A stretch of 64,000 nucleotides of DNA, from positions 27,750,001 through 27,814,000 of the forward strand of contig JAIVEN010000022.1 of assembly GCA_026686845.1 (NCBI GenBank), in the 5' to 3' direction. The notes below the pieces were generated by a model. It had not been told where the DNA came from. It saw only the letters and a list, made by a program, of their open reading frames with translations, and did no database searches. Both the position numbers and the translations under genes were made by a program. This document shows, in pieces, positions 47,434-59,326 of this stretch; position 1 is the stretch's first letter; every line of letters starts with the position of its first letter. This DNA comes from Adenanthera pavonina (Eukaryota > Streptophyta > Magnoliopsida > Fabales > Fabaceae).

Positions 47434-48900
47434 ATGGCCAATAGTGAAGATGTAGCTAATTCAAGTATAAGTCAGATCAAGGAACAAGTAGAGAAACTTC
47501 ATAAAATGATCTCTGACCATGAGAAATTACAAGCACCTAGGGTAGGGACTAGTTTGATAGTCCAATTAGGTAAATTTTCAATAGCACTAAGTATTATGAA
47601 AATGGATCCTTATGCTTGGATCTCAGATTCAGGGGCATCTGATCATATGACTGGTGATATCGCTAATCTTGAAAATATTATTCCTTACACAAAAAATTTG
47701 GTGGTAAAAATAGCTGATGGGTTCTTTGTTAAAGTTACTTGTATTGGCACAGTTACTATTTCTACTACTATAGTGCTAACAAATGTTTTATATATACCTA
47801 ATCTTGCTTGTAATTTAATTTTTGTGCATAAGTTGACTAAGTACAACCATTGTATGGCTCAATTTGTGGAGACTTATTGTGTATTTCAGGACCTAAGGAC
47901 GGGGATGATGATTGGCAGGTGTGAAGAATTGGATGGGCTCTACTATATTCATGCTAATAAGGTGAAGAATCACAAAGGAATAATTGCTCAAGCAACAATA
48001 GTCAAGTCTGTTATTAATGAATTTAAATTAGTGCATTTACATTTTGGACATCAAAATGTTGATTATTTAAGAAGGATGTATCCTGAATTTTCTAATAAAG
48101 ATATTTCTGATTTTAGTTGTGAATTCTATCCCTTTGCTAAACACACTAGAAATACATATCCTTCTCGTGACTACAAACCCATAAAGCCTTTCTCAATTAT
48201 GCATAGTGATGTGTGGGGTCCATCAAGAGTAAAAAATGTTTATGGGGCACGTTGGTTTGTCACTTTCATAGATGATCATACTAGGTTGACATAGGTGTAT
48301 CTCCTGAAAGCAAAATTTGAAGTACTAAATATTTTTCAGAAATTTCATTTACTTTCAAAAAACAATTTCAAACATATATCCAGATCCTACACTCTGATAA
48401 TGCCAAAGAATATTTCAACTCTACCCTTGAATACTATTTCTCCAAAAATGGAATTGTCCATCAAAGTTCTTGTTCTTATACACCTCAACAAAATGGTATT
48501 CTTGAGACAGCCAAAGCCCTCTTGTTCACAGCCAATGTTCCAATCTATTTTTTGGGGGAAGCTGTTTTAACAGCAACATATTTGATAAATCGCACCCTTA
48601 CCAAAGCTCTTCAATTCAAGACTCCATAACAAACACTTCTTGAAACCCATCCCAACCACCTGCTTATGCTAAACCTTCCCTTAAAGGTCTTTGGGTGTGA
48701 TGCTTTTGTTCATAATTATCATGGTGAAAAGCTTGATCCTAGAGTTTTTAAGTGTATTTTTCTAGGCTATGCTAATTTTCAAAAGGGTTATGAATGCTAT
48801 GATCCTACTACTAAAAAATTTTACACATCAAAGGGATGTGACATTTTATGAGGATCAACTTTTCTATCCCCAAACCTCCATTCAAGAAGGGAGAGAGATG
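47434..48900 (+). pseudogene. Copia protease and integrase, broken
   Basis: The protease active site DSGASDHMTG is visible at about 47625. The integrase zinc-binding region (HLHFGHQNVDYLRRMYP) follows, but the last part of its Cys pair is altered (CEFYPF). The catalytic core starts (HSDVWGPSR, ARWFVTFIDDHTR) and is cut by TAG at 48292-48294 in place of a Trp codon, then continues in other frames. The segment 48666-48850 (VFGCDAFVHNYHGEKLDPR, CIFLGYANFQKGY) is the usual integrase C-terminal region. Short 27-bp tandem repeats (ESEPPLIEL units) follow at 48917-49005. Confidence 0.85.
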
Positions 48901-49184
48901 AGACATAATGGATGTTTTATGAATCTAAACCTCCTCTCATTGAACTAGAATCTGAACCTCCTCTCATTGAACTAGAATCTGAACCTCCTCTCATTGAACG
49001 AGAACCTGTTTTGGACCAAACCAATGTTACACCGCCTTTATTACCAATCCTTGCCACTAACACTAATATTACATATGATAGAGATTCAGGATCTGTCCAG
49101 AACGTCCAGAATGCCAATGATATAAGTGTTGTTACTACATTTGATCCTGTTCAGCAAGTTCCTGAGACTATTGTTCACTACCGG

Positions 49185-50690
49185 GCTATACCGCAAGCGT
49201 ACGAGCCGAGGTAATAGTAAAGTAATGAGTGAGTATCGTTTCCACAGCGACTTAGATTAAAAATCGGTTAAACATTGGACATTGCATTTTCGATTAATTT
49301 GAGTAACGTAAATCAAAGGTTCACTATTCAATTAACTTCATCTATTCAAGGCAAGCGTATAAAATTAGCAACAAAAATAACGAGGATTTGAAGAATTTAA
49401 AGAGACCTAGGATTATTCATTCCCCTTGTATTTCATAAAGACCCACTTACACCATTTACAATTGCTCTTAATGCAAGATTATGTTAGTCAGGATACCAAT
49501 TTAACTATCTGTGCTCTCTTGAATCTCCAAATAGCTGTTTAGTTTAATTAATTAAGCAATCTCTTAACTAGTTAATTAAACTCTTATATTCAATTCAAAT
49601 TCTAAGTAACTATATGAGGTTAGTGAGTATATCTCTATACCACTAACACAACTCGTCACTCAACAAAGCAAGATTCGAGTTCTCACATGACCCAACTCAA
49701 GTTCTCTATGTAAGCTAACTTTTTCAAGCATAACTTAAATAAACTAGACAATCTTATTAATGGCCAAGCAATGAGAGGCATGAAGAGTAGAGCTAAATCA
49801 ACAGAAAGATTGCATTAATCACAATTATAATAGAGAAATGAGTATTCAATCCATACAAGGGTTCAGAATAATCCTAGAAATGGAGCACTAGCCACTCATG
49901 TTCAACAACATCATACAACATATATCTCAATCAACATCATTATTGAACAAAAGTCGGACAAGAAGGAAGGAAATGCAAGAAAACCAAGAGGGAAGCTGAA
50001 ATCTTCTCAAAACTTCAAACCTTAGCTTCAATCTCCTCCAAGAAATCAAGCCCTAGCACACCCAAGCTCCCCAAAGTGAGTTCTGGACGTCTCCTCGTGC
50101 CCTAGCTCAGTCTGTCTAATATTTTCCTCCAAAACCCTTCAAATACTCCGTTCGAGTGAAGCTCTGCGTTTTACTGACAAGGAGTTCGCGCCGCGGCTAT
50201 ATGATCCAGGCCGCGGCCTCATATCGTCCGGACGTGCTGTTTAGCTCACTGCTTATCATGGGGCCGTGGCCTCATATCGTGTAGCCGCGATATGGTAAGC
50301 TCAGGCTTGACCATTTTTCGTTACTGTCTGTTATAAGGCTGCGGCTTCATTCCACCAAGCCGTGGCGTGGACTTCTCCAGAAGTCTAATCCCTTCTTTGC
50401 TGGCATGTCTTCCATTTCTCCATCTTTTCCTAAACTCCAACTCTACCAAAGGGGCTAGGTTGCTCCATTGCTCTTCCCATGAGATCTGAAATAAAGATGA
50501 GGATTTATGATCTTTCATGGGAATAAAATAATGCATAATAAGACAAAAACATACTACCATGCATTATTAGGATTACATTACACCTTTTCCTATCGTGAGT
50601 GTCAAGTATGTACATATATGAATGCGTAACTCAAGGAAAAAGTGCTGAAATGATGTAATTTGGTATGGTTAACAACTATTCCAGATGATG
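49185..50690. mobile_element. Unclassified insertion inside the Copia element
   Basis: The Copia reading (to about 49180, ETIVHY) resumes only at about 50690-50750 (DDSGWPIALRKGRHTCTKY). The intervening ~1.5 kb has no ORF of a known family. It begins near ataccgcaagcgtacgagcc and gtttccacagcgacttagat, and contains a cluster of gccgcggc-type repeats (50187-50370). Composition unlike Copia coding DNA suggests a later insertion, possibly a small LTR-type or non-autonomous element. Exact ends not determined. Confidence 0.55.
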
Positions 50691-50729
50691 CTACACCAGA
50701 AAATCAAGTGCAACATCAAGAAAGTGAGC

Positions 50730-52440
50730 CCTCAGTAGCTTCACCACCATGCCAATCATCTCAGCTCCTGTGGAGGATGATTCGGGCTGGCCTATTGCAT
50801 TGAGAAAAGGAAGACACACTTGTACAAAGTATCATATTGGTAACTATATCTCCTATGAGTGTTTATCATCTAGATTGCCATCATTTGTTGCTAATGTTTC
50901 AGAAGAAGAAGTACCAAAGGATATGTATAAGGCCCTAGAGATACCTGAGTGGAATGCTGCTATTATGGAGGAAATGAAAGCGTTGCAAAAAAATAATACC
51001 TGGAGAATGACTGAACTACCAAAAGGAAAATCCACTGTGGGATGTAAGTGGGTTTTCACCATTAAATACAATTATGATGGTAGCATAAACCGGTACAAAG
51101 CAAGACTTGTGGAAAAGGGGTTCACTTAAACACAAGGGATTGACTTTCAAGAGACATTTGCTCCAGTGGCAAAGTTTAATACAATCAAGGTATTACTATT
51201 TCTTGCCTCTAATCTTAATTGGCCATTATCTCAGCTAGATGTGAAAAATGCATTTTTGAATGGAGATTTGGAAGAAGTTTACATGGATGTTCCTGCTGGA
51301 TTTAGTTCACAAGAAACTAACGAAAATGTTTGTAGATTGTATAAGACTTTATATGGGTTGAAATAGTCTCCACGAGCTTGGTTTGAAAGATTTACACAGG
51401 TTGTGAAGATGGCCGATTATAATCAATGCCAAACTAATCACACATTGTTTGTGAAGCATGCCTCTGATGGTAAAATAACAATATTAATTTTTTATGTAGA
51501 TGATATAATAATTACAGGTGATAACACTGAAGATATTGTGAGATTAAAGAAACTTCTAGTGTATGAATTTGAAGTAAAAGATTTGGGGAATCTCAGGTAC
51601 TTTCTAGGCATGGGGGTAGCTCGTTCTAAGAGAGGAATATCCATATCACAATGCAAATACACCTTAGATCTTCTAAAAGAGACCGGTTTTTTGGGTGTAA
51701 ACCTTCATATACACATATGGAGTTGAATTACATGGAAGGGTTAAAACAACCAGGAAATCCGGTTAATAAGAAAGATATCAGAAATTAGTTGGTAAGTTAA
51801 TTTATCTTTCTCATACTAGGCCTGTCATTACTTTTCCAGTGAGCATAGTGAGCCAACATATGAACAACCCTTGTGAAGAACACCTCGAAGGAGTATATCG
51901 AATACTGAAATATTTGAAGTTTACTCCAGGTAAGGGACCGTATTTCAAAAAGTGTACTGAAAGAGGGGTACAAATCTACTCAAACACAGATTGGGCTGGC
52001 TCTTTTACCGATAGATGCTCAACTACTGGATATTGTACATATGTTATGGGAAATTTGGTTGTGTGGCGCAGCAAAAAGCAAATAGTTGTTGCAAGAAGTA
52101 GTGCAGAAGCAGAATTTAGAGCACTTGCCTTGGCTATATGTGAAGGAATATGGCTGGATAGATTGCTTAAGGAGCTCAAGATGAATACTAAAGGTCCTAT
52201 GAGATTATTTTGTGACAATATGGCAACCATAGGGATTGTCAAGAACCCTATACACCATGGTAGAACCAAACATGTTGAAATATATCAACATTTTATCAAT
52301 GAAAAGTTGGATTTAAGATAGATTGAAGTTTGCTACATTCCTACCAAGTCGCAAGTAGTTGATCTATTAACAAAAGCACTACCCATGTTTAAGTTTGATG
52401 AATTATGTTGCAAGCTAGGTATGATCAATATCTACTCCCC
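50730..52440 (+). pseudogene. Copia reverse transcriptase and RNase H, broken
   Basis: RT motifs are clear: WNAAIMEEMKALQKNNTW, GCKWVFTIKY, KARLVEKGF, FAPVAKF, QLDVKNAFLNGDL, and the catalytic ILIFYVDDIIITGD. RNase H follows (QIYSNTDWAGSFTDRCSTTG, VWRSKKQIVVARSSAEAEFR, LFCDNMATIGI, RTKHVEI). In-frame stops lie at 51127 and 51364, a frameshift at about 51695, and stops at 51786 and 52319. The tail (VVDLLTKALP) reaches the polypurine tract. Confidence 0.92.
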
Positions 52441-52454
52441 AGCTTGAGAGGGAG

Positions 52455-52750
52455 TGTTGGAGTGTGCCATTTCATTATTAGGGTTTCGGACTATTTTTCT
52501 TTTATTATTATTATTATTATATGTTATCCATTTAATTATTAGATAGTATTTGGTTTTATTTGAACAGATTCTGAGGAGATAAAATCTCCTATTTTTTCGG
52601 CTATTGTTAGGCATGCTTGTTACCTACTCTTCCTATTTAAAAACACCCTAGTACAAAATAAAAGTTATGGCCAATGAAACCTTAATGGCTGACAATTTCA
52701 GACTATATTCTTCTTAGTCTGTTTCAATTTTTTCTCTTAGAAAAACTTCA
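52455..52750 (+). repeat. Copia 3' LTR
   Basis: Begins tgttggagtgtgcc and ends ttagaaaaacttca. It carries a short (TTA)n expansion at about 52504-52521 absent from the 5' LTR. Confidence 0.9.
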
Positions 52751-53051
52751 TTATTCATAGACGAGTTGAACACATAGATATCCCTCTCACATGGCCATGT
52801 CAAGCAATTTTGAGGTCTAAGGCAAAATTGTTGGAGAGGCCTAGTGTGCTTTGATTCATACTCCATTAGTAGACTAGTTGAAACATTTAATGTTTTTTTT
52901 ATAAATGTCCTTTGTTTGTTTGCATTCAATTAAGATAGATTAGAAATAGTTAATGCATTTAATTAAGGGTATTTTAACAAAATAGAGGCAACTTTTTACA
53001 AATTTAATGACAAAGCATATTTTTAACTAATTTCTTTAATTTGTATGAAGT

Positions 53052-53531
53052 TAGAACTAGCAATCCGGGATGACCTAGCCCGTGGCAAGTTGGGTCTAAA
53101 ATGGCTCGAGCCTAAAAAGTTTGGTTGCAAAACGGGCCTTAATTGTTAAGGCCTGACTTGTGGACGCCTGCCCGCAAGCCTGTATTTTTTAAAATGTTTT
53201 TTATGCAATTTTTTAAAACAAAAATTTATATAATTATTCAAATTAATACATCTAATCATCACTATCATTCACTAAAATTAATATAATTGAATTTTACCAT
53301 TTATACATCATAACTAAGAATAAAGTAGGTTTTTTTATATTTAAAAAAAAAAGAAAACAAGCCAAAGAGGCAGGCTCATGGCTCGTATAGGCTTGGGCTT
53401 GCCCATGCAGGCTGCAGGTTTGGGCCCAAAAGTCATTTTCTATTCTAACTCTTATTTTTAAAGCCTGACCCATCATTTTTATTAAGCTAAATGGGCCAAC
53501 CCATTGGACTTGACCTATATTACTAGTTTTA
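53052..53531. mobile_element. hAT-type MITE, TATGAAGT duplication
   Basis: Ends tagaactagcaat and attactagtttta (11 of 13 inverted matches), flanked by a perfect 8-bp duplication tatgaagt (53044-53051, 53532-53539). The interior has gggcc-rich patches at both ends (gacctagcccg, gggccaaccca) and an AT-rich middle. No transposase. Confidence 0.85.
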
Positions 53532-53569
53532 TATGAAGTGGTTAAAAATAACTTATAATAAGGAACAAA

Positions 53570-53800
53570 CGAAGTAAATCCTTATATCATTTTTCTAGCT
53601 TTTTGGGCTATAAAATCAATTATCAAAGTTTTATGATAAAGTAATTCTAACATCTCGCTCTCAATAGATAAGATAGCTATTTATTTAATCTATCTTATAA
53701 TATAGTTGATTTTAAATAGGATTTGAGTAATTTTAATTTAGAAAAAATTCTTTCAACAATAGCAATTGTTACCGGTATTATCTAATACATAGATTTGGAA
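53570..53800 (-). pseudogene. hAT transposase C-terminal relic
   Basis: Read on the minus strand, with stops ignored, the segment gives PVTIAIVERIFSKLKLLKSYLKST followed by DRLNKLSYL and PKKLEK-like pieces. This corresponds to the conserved hAT dimerisation region (family pattern: erSFSkLKLlKnyLRStmsqeRLn). Multiple stops. It is probably the remains of a TTF/zinc-finger-type hAT transposon that once spanned much of 52800-55060; a ggcctaaggcaa-type motif occurs near both sides. Confidence 0.6.
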
Positions 53801-54274
53801 AATAATATAATCTTCTGATATAGTTTAACATTTTAATTGGAGTATTAATTTCTTTTATTAATATTTTTCTCAATATTTTCAATTCTAAAAATAAATCAAA
53901 ATCATCTATATGAAAATGTTCATTATAAAAATTAAAAAATTTTCAAGATTAATACAAAAAATTTAATTCATCAACATTCCAAATTTTAAAATTTTTAATT
54001 CAAATGAAAAGCCAAAAATGTTTTCATAAAAATTTTTCAAATCAATTTTCAATAAAAGAAATAAATCTATCAAATATCTATAGAAAACATTTAATATAGA
54101 AATAATTTGCAGTTGCATATGTGATTTTATCACTAACATTTTTATTAAAATGTATTTTTCTATTAATTATGCACTTTTCACGAAAATTAGGCCATAAATT
54201 CATTTTTAATAGCCTATTTTTGTGAAATTCAAAGTAGAAGTAAAATCATTTTCCCTGAAACTTTAAACCGTTAA

Positions 54275-54985
54275 TATGGATACTACATCAACAGCAACAA
54301 CAACAATAGCCTTATTCCACTAATGTGAGGTCGGTTATATGAATCATATGATGCCATTGAACTCTATCAAACACTATCTCCTCAGACAAATCATTTCTCA
54401 ATAGGTCATTTCTTATAACTTTTCTTAGTGTCCTTTTTGGTCTTCATATACACCTTTTGATAGAACTCCAAGCCATTTAATCAACTCTCCTCATTGGCTC
54501 CTCTTATTATCTTCTTTGTACATGCTCAAACCACCTTAAACGATTTTCTACCATTTTCTCCTCGATAGGTGCTACTATGACTTTCTTTCGTATGCAATCA
54601 TTTCGTATCTTATCCAATTTTGTATAAACATATATCCATCTCAACATTCTCATCTCTGCTACTCCCATCTTATGCTCTTGTTGTCCTTTCAAGGCCCAGC
54701 ATTTACTACCGTATAACATCACCAGCCTTATAGCTGTGCAATAAAATTTCCTTTTAAGCTTTGTAGGTATCTTGAGGTCATAAATAACTCTTAATGATTT
54801 TCTCTACTTTAACCACCCAGCTTGTATCTTATGCATAACATCTTCATCAATTTCGCCATCACTCTGTAAAACTGACCCCAAATATTTGAACTTTGACACC
54901 TCTAGAATGATTTACTCTCCAATTTTTACTTTTAAACCTTTTCTAACTTGCCTCTTGTATGACCCCAAATATGGATACTACATAT
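54275..54985 (-). mobile_element. RTE LINE, 5'-truncated copy
   Basis: The minus strand encodes the end of an RTE-clade ORF: MMLYGSKCWALKGQQ, MRMLRWIYVYTKLDKIRND, APIEEKMVENRLRWFEHVQRR (54722-54507). The non-coding tail has cctcacattagtggaataag and a (TTG)n-like end (54288-54310). Same family as the long copy at 56033-59222. Confidence 0.85.
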
Positions 54986-56032
54986 AATAAATAATTTTAA
55001 ATAGTTAAAATATAAGAGAGGTATAAAAGATCATTGATATGGGGCCTAAGGCAATTGCCTTACGTCCCATTTGGTTTGTTCACCAACTCCCTATGTAAAG
55101 GTAATTAGCTTCACATCACATTAGTTGGTGCGTTTGGTTGGACATTTCACCTCGTGATGATGATTACTTAAGTGATCTACATTACTTTTATTGATGTAAT
55201 CCTGATTAAATATCATTTTGCATGTGAAGGTTTTCACAAACATGTATTGAGATACAAAAGATATTAATACCCCTATCAAAACAAAAAATTAATAATCTAT
55301 CATTCCATTTCATTCAACCCTTTCCTATCGCCTCTTACCCCGAACCTTGTCGTCTGCCAACCTCCTTGATGTCGTCTCCTCCCCCAACCTCCCCGTTGTC
55401 CACTCTCACCCCAACCTCCCCGTCATCATCTCCCACCCCCAACCTTCTTGTTCTTCCAACGGTGACTTCTATTGAAGCAAATTTAAGCCTCGTGAACCTT
55501 AGTTGAGAACGGAGAAGGGCATCTGATTGATCCCATCATATTCGTCCTCCTAACATCATTGTCATGTTCATAATCTTTGGGCTTCATCTCCGGCAGCGAT
55601 TTGGTCATGAGAGTCTCCATCAACCTTCTTTCATCTTCTCCATCTCCAAATGGACACGATGACATCATTGAGGGTGGTCACAAATCTAGGTTCACCGAAA
55701 TTGCCACCTTCTTATTAGCATATCTCGTTCTTCTACCAAGATGCTCCACCAGTCCACAACCTTCACTGAAATTTCTATGCTTTCTGTTTGCAAATCTCTG
55801 CAACTTTCAATCTTTTTTTTTATTTAGTGGCTTGTCTGTTGTTGAGAGGAGAGATGTTAATGGAGGGAGTGGTAGCCGGAAAATGGCAATGGTAGCCAAT
55901 GAGGATGGAAGAAGAAAGAAGAAAGGGATTTTTTTTTTAAAACTAGGGGCATTTTAATCCTTTCCTATTTATTTATATTTAAGTAAATATAAAAAATAAA
56001 TTTATTTCTCACATCCCCAATATCATACCAAA
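54986..56032. other. Spacer, possible host MITE of the RTE insertion
   Basis: Non-coding. The segment from 55065 (cccatttggtttgttcacc) may be the left end of an element whose right end is near 59961 (attgaaccaaatagg), interrupted by the RTE and AACCGG insertions. The 126-codon ORF at 55577-55957 is in this region and has no recognisable domain; it is probably fortuitous. Confidence 0.35.
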
Positions 56033-59000
56033 AACTTCATCCATATAGTGTCATAGTCGATTCCAAGCCTAGATAAAGGAGGAGAGTTGTGTTAGGCCCT
56101 TGACAGCCAACGTAAAAATTTTATCAAATCTCTATGACATATATTAATGACATTTTTGTGCTAAAACTAGTTCGTATCCCAAAATTAACGTGCTGTATGG
56201 CTCGAATTTAATGTTAAATGAGTTAGAGCCGTTATATCGGCGCCCAGGTGTAGTGTTAAATGAATAAGGGTTCCCACATCATTCTGAACAAATATGGGTG
56301 AAGAAGTTAGCCCAATAGAGTAAGATTAGGTTCGGTTCTTGGAATATTGGTACTTTGACAGGTAAATCTATGGAGGTAGTGGACGCTATGATACGAATGA
56401 GAATTAACATCTTGTATCTTTAAGAAACTAAATGGGTAGGAGAAAAGGTTAACGAGTTACACATTACTGGTTTTAAACTTTGGTACGTAGGAAAGGTTAA
56501 AGCAAGGAATGGAGTTGGTAATATTGTAGACAAAATTTGAAAAAATAATGTGGTGGGAGTCAGAAAGATTGGAGATATGATCTTATCTTTAAAATTGACT
56601 ATTGGAAATGATACTTTCAATGTTATTAGTGCTTACACACCTCAAGTAGGGTTAGAATCACATATTAAGGATAAGTTTTAGGAAGATTTGGAGGGCTTGG
56701 TTTGAGACATCTCACAAGAGAAAAAGATTTTCATTGGTGGGGACCTTAATGGTCATGTGGGAAAAGAGACAAAGCAATATATGAGAGCTCATGATAATTT
56801 TGGTTTTGGAAAATTAAATGAGGAAGGGCATTCCATTCTTGATTTCTCAATAACTTATAATCTCATGATTATGAATACTTGTTTAAAGAAACAGGAGGAG
56901 CATTTAGTTACATATAAGAGTGGAGCCCAAAGATCGTAAATTGACTTCTTTTAGTAAGAAATTCCAATAGAAGAGATTGTAAAGACTGTAAAGTGATTCC
57001 TGGTGAGAATTTAACTTCACAACATAAGGTCTTGGTCCTTAATGTGCTGGTTAAGAGCTGTTAACTAAAAAATCGAAAAGTTTTAAATTCCAGGATCAAG
57101 TGGTGGTAACTAAAAGGTGAGCAACAATTGACTTTTAAGATAAAAGTATTGCAGAGAGGTAATTGAGACTCGTAAGGAAGTGCTAACATCTTATGGGATG
57201 GGATGGGTAAAAGGGTCAGGGATACTGTTAAAGCAGCCTTAGGTGAATTCAAAAGTTTTGGACCTAGAGATAAAGAATCTTGGTGGTGGAATGAGAGTCT
57301 GCAAGAGAAGGTTAAATATGAGAAAGAGTATTTCAAAGTCTTACACTTGTGCAATAATGAGAAAAATTAAAACAGTTATCACTTAACTAGAAAGGAGACT
57401 AAGAAAGCAGTAACCGAGACTCGATCTAAAGTTTTTGAGGAATTCTACTAAGATTTAGGGACGAATAATGGTGAAAGCAAGATTTACAAAATTGTCAAGA
57501 ATAAGGAAAGAAAGTCAAGAGATTTAAATTAAGTAAGATGCATTAAGGATGAGGAAGAAAAAGTTTTGGTTAATGATGATGATATTAAAGAAAAATGGGA
57601 GAACTACTTTTATAAGCTTTTTAATAATTGATTGGATATGACTAGTGATACAGAAGGTTTAACAACCCACGAGGATGAACTGAATTTGAGTTTCCATTAT
57701 AGAATCTGGGTTGGGGAGATAAAAGAAGCTCTTAAAGAATGGATTATGATAAAATTATTGGCCCTGATGGTATTCCTATCGAAGTTTGGAAGTGTTTATG
57801 AGAGACGGGGATTTTGTGGCTAACTGAGCTTTTTAACGAGATTTTAAGGTCAAAGAAAATGATAGAGAAATGGAGAAAGAGCACTTTGGTGCCCATATAC
57901 AAGAACAAAGGGGATATTTAGAACTGTGATAATTTTCGGGGGATAAAACTTATGAATCATATCATAAAACTTTGGGAAAGAGTAATTGAGCATACATTAA
58001 AAAAAGAGTCTCATATTTCAAAAAACAATTTGAATTCATACCAGGACGGTCTACAACATAGGCTATTTATTTATTAAAGGGTTTGATTGAAAAATACCGA
58101 AGTAAAGAGAGAGACTTGTATATGATTTTTATTGATTTGGAAAAAGCCTATTATAGAGTATCAAGAGATGTGTTGTGGAAAGCAATGGAGAAGAAATGTG
58201 TTTGTGTGGCTTGCATTCGAGCCATAAAGGATATGTATAAGAGGGCAACAACAAGTATGATAACTCCTGGAGGTGAGACAAATAATTTTTCTATAAGGAT
58301 AGGTTTACATCAAGGATTTTTCTTGAGTCCATACTTATTTGATTTGGTTTTAAATGTTCTATCAGAACATATATATCAAGAAATTCTTAAGTATATGTTT
58401 TTCACGGATAATATAATCTTAATTGAGGACTCGAGAGAAGATGTCAACTCTAAACCTAAGTTATAGAGACATACTTTGGACTCAAAAGGTTTTTATTTGA
58501 GTAGAAATATAACAGAGTATTTGCATTGCAAATTTAATAAGAGGCTAATTAGAAATGATTCAGAGGTAAAAATTAGAGAGCAAATCATTCCAAAAATGTC
58601 AAAGTTCAAGTATTTGAGGTTGATTTTATAGAATGATGGTGAAATTGATGAGGATGTTATGCATAGAATATAAGTTAGGTGGTTAAAATGGAGAAAAGTT
58701 TCAAGAGTTATTTGTGACCGTAAGATACCTACTAAACTTAAAAAGGAATTTTATCGAACTGCTATAAGGCCAGCAATAATATATGCCAGCAATGATATAT
58801 GGCAGTGAATGCTGGGTTTTAAAAGGGAAATAAAAGCATAAGATAGGAGTAGCAGATATGAGAATATTGATATGGATGTATGGTCATACAAGAATGGATG
58901 AAATATGAAATGATTGTATACGATGGAAAATTGAAGTAGCACCTATTGAGGAGAAAATGATGAAAAATCGTTTAAAGTGGTTTTGGTATGTACAAAGAAG

Positions 59001-59222
59001 AGGACAAGATGAGCCAACAAGAAGAGTTGATTAAATGATTTGAAGCCCTATTAAGAAGTGTAAAGGAAGTCCAAGAATGGTAATAAAATAAGTTATAAAA
59101 TATAACCTCTTGATACATGATTTATTTGAAGAGATGATATTTGATAGAATCCATTAACGTTGTATAATCCATGTAACCGACCCTACTTAGTGGGATAAGG
59201 TTTATGTTGTTATTGTTATTGT
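56033..59222 (+). mobile_element. RTE-clade LINE, near full length but decayed
   Basis: Bounded by a perfect 20-bp duplication (56013-56032 and 59223-59242), so this is a complete 3.2 kb insertion. The N-terminal apurinic endonuclease is visible in pieces (FGSWNIGTLTGKSMEVVDAM near 56335; ETKWVGEKVNELHITGFKLW; FIGGDLNGHVGKET near 56735). The RT domain follows (MIFIDLEKAYYRVSRDVLW near 58125; RIGLHQGFFLSPYLFDLVL; the active-site box reads FFTDNIIL, so the second catalytic Asp is changed to Asn). The 3' end has the ttatgttgttattgttattg tail. Many in-frame stops; not functional. Confidence 0.9.
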
Positions 59223-59326
59223 ATCCCCAATATCATACCAAACAAACCAATATATAATCATAATTCCATCACTTCTCTTCACACTCTTCATATCACATTA
59301 CTTAATCCTCATATAACCATGGAATA

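Larger units (their letters stand above)
46217..52750 (+). mobile_element. Ty1/Copia LTR retrotransposon, decayed
   Basis: LTRs at 46217-46497 and 52455-52750. The primer-binding site tggtatcagag follows the 5' LTR (46498), typical of initiator-Met tRNA priming. A purine-rich tract (gagagggag) precedes the 3' LTR. Flanks ctatt (46212-46216) and ttatt (52751-52755) are a 5-bp duplication with one difference. The order gag, protease, integrase, reverse transcriptase, RNase H is that of Copia. Many in-frame stops and frameshifts, plus an inserted 1.4-1.5 kb sequence, make it non-functional. Confidence 0.93.

Noticed and set aside
46217..52750. Possible integrated plant pararetrovirus, from RT and RNase H motifs
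   Set aside because: LTRs, PBS and the gag-integrase-RT-RNase H order identify a Ty1/Copia retrotransposon; no viral movement or coat protein features.
55577..55957. 126-codon ORF between RTE copies
   Set aside because: No domain; the 3' part is a poly-Lys/poly-Phe low-complexity run. Probably fortuitous within repeat DNA.
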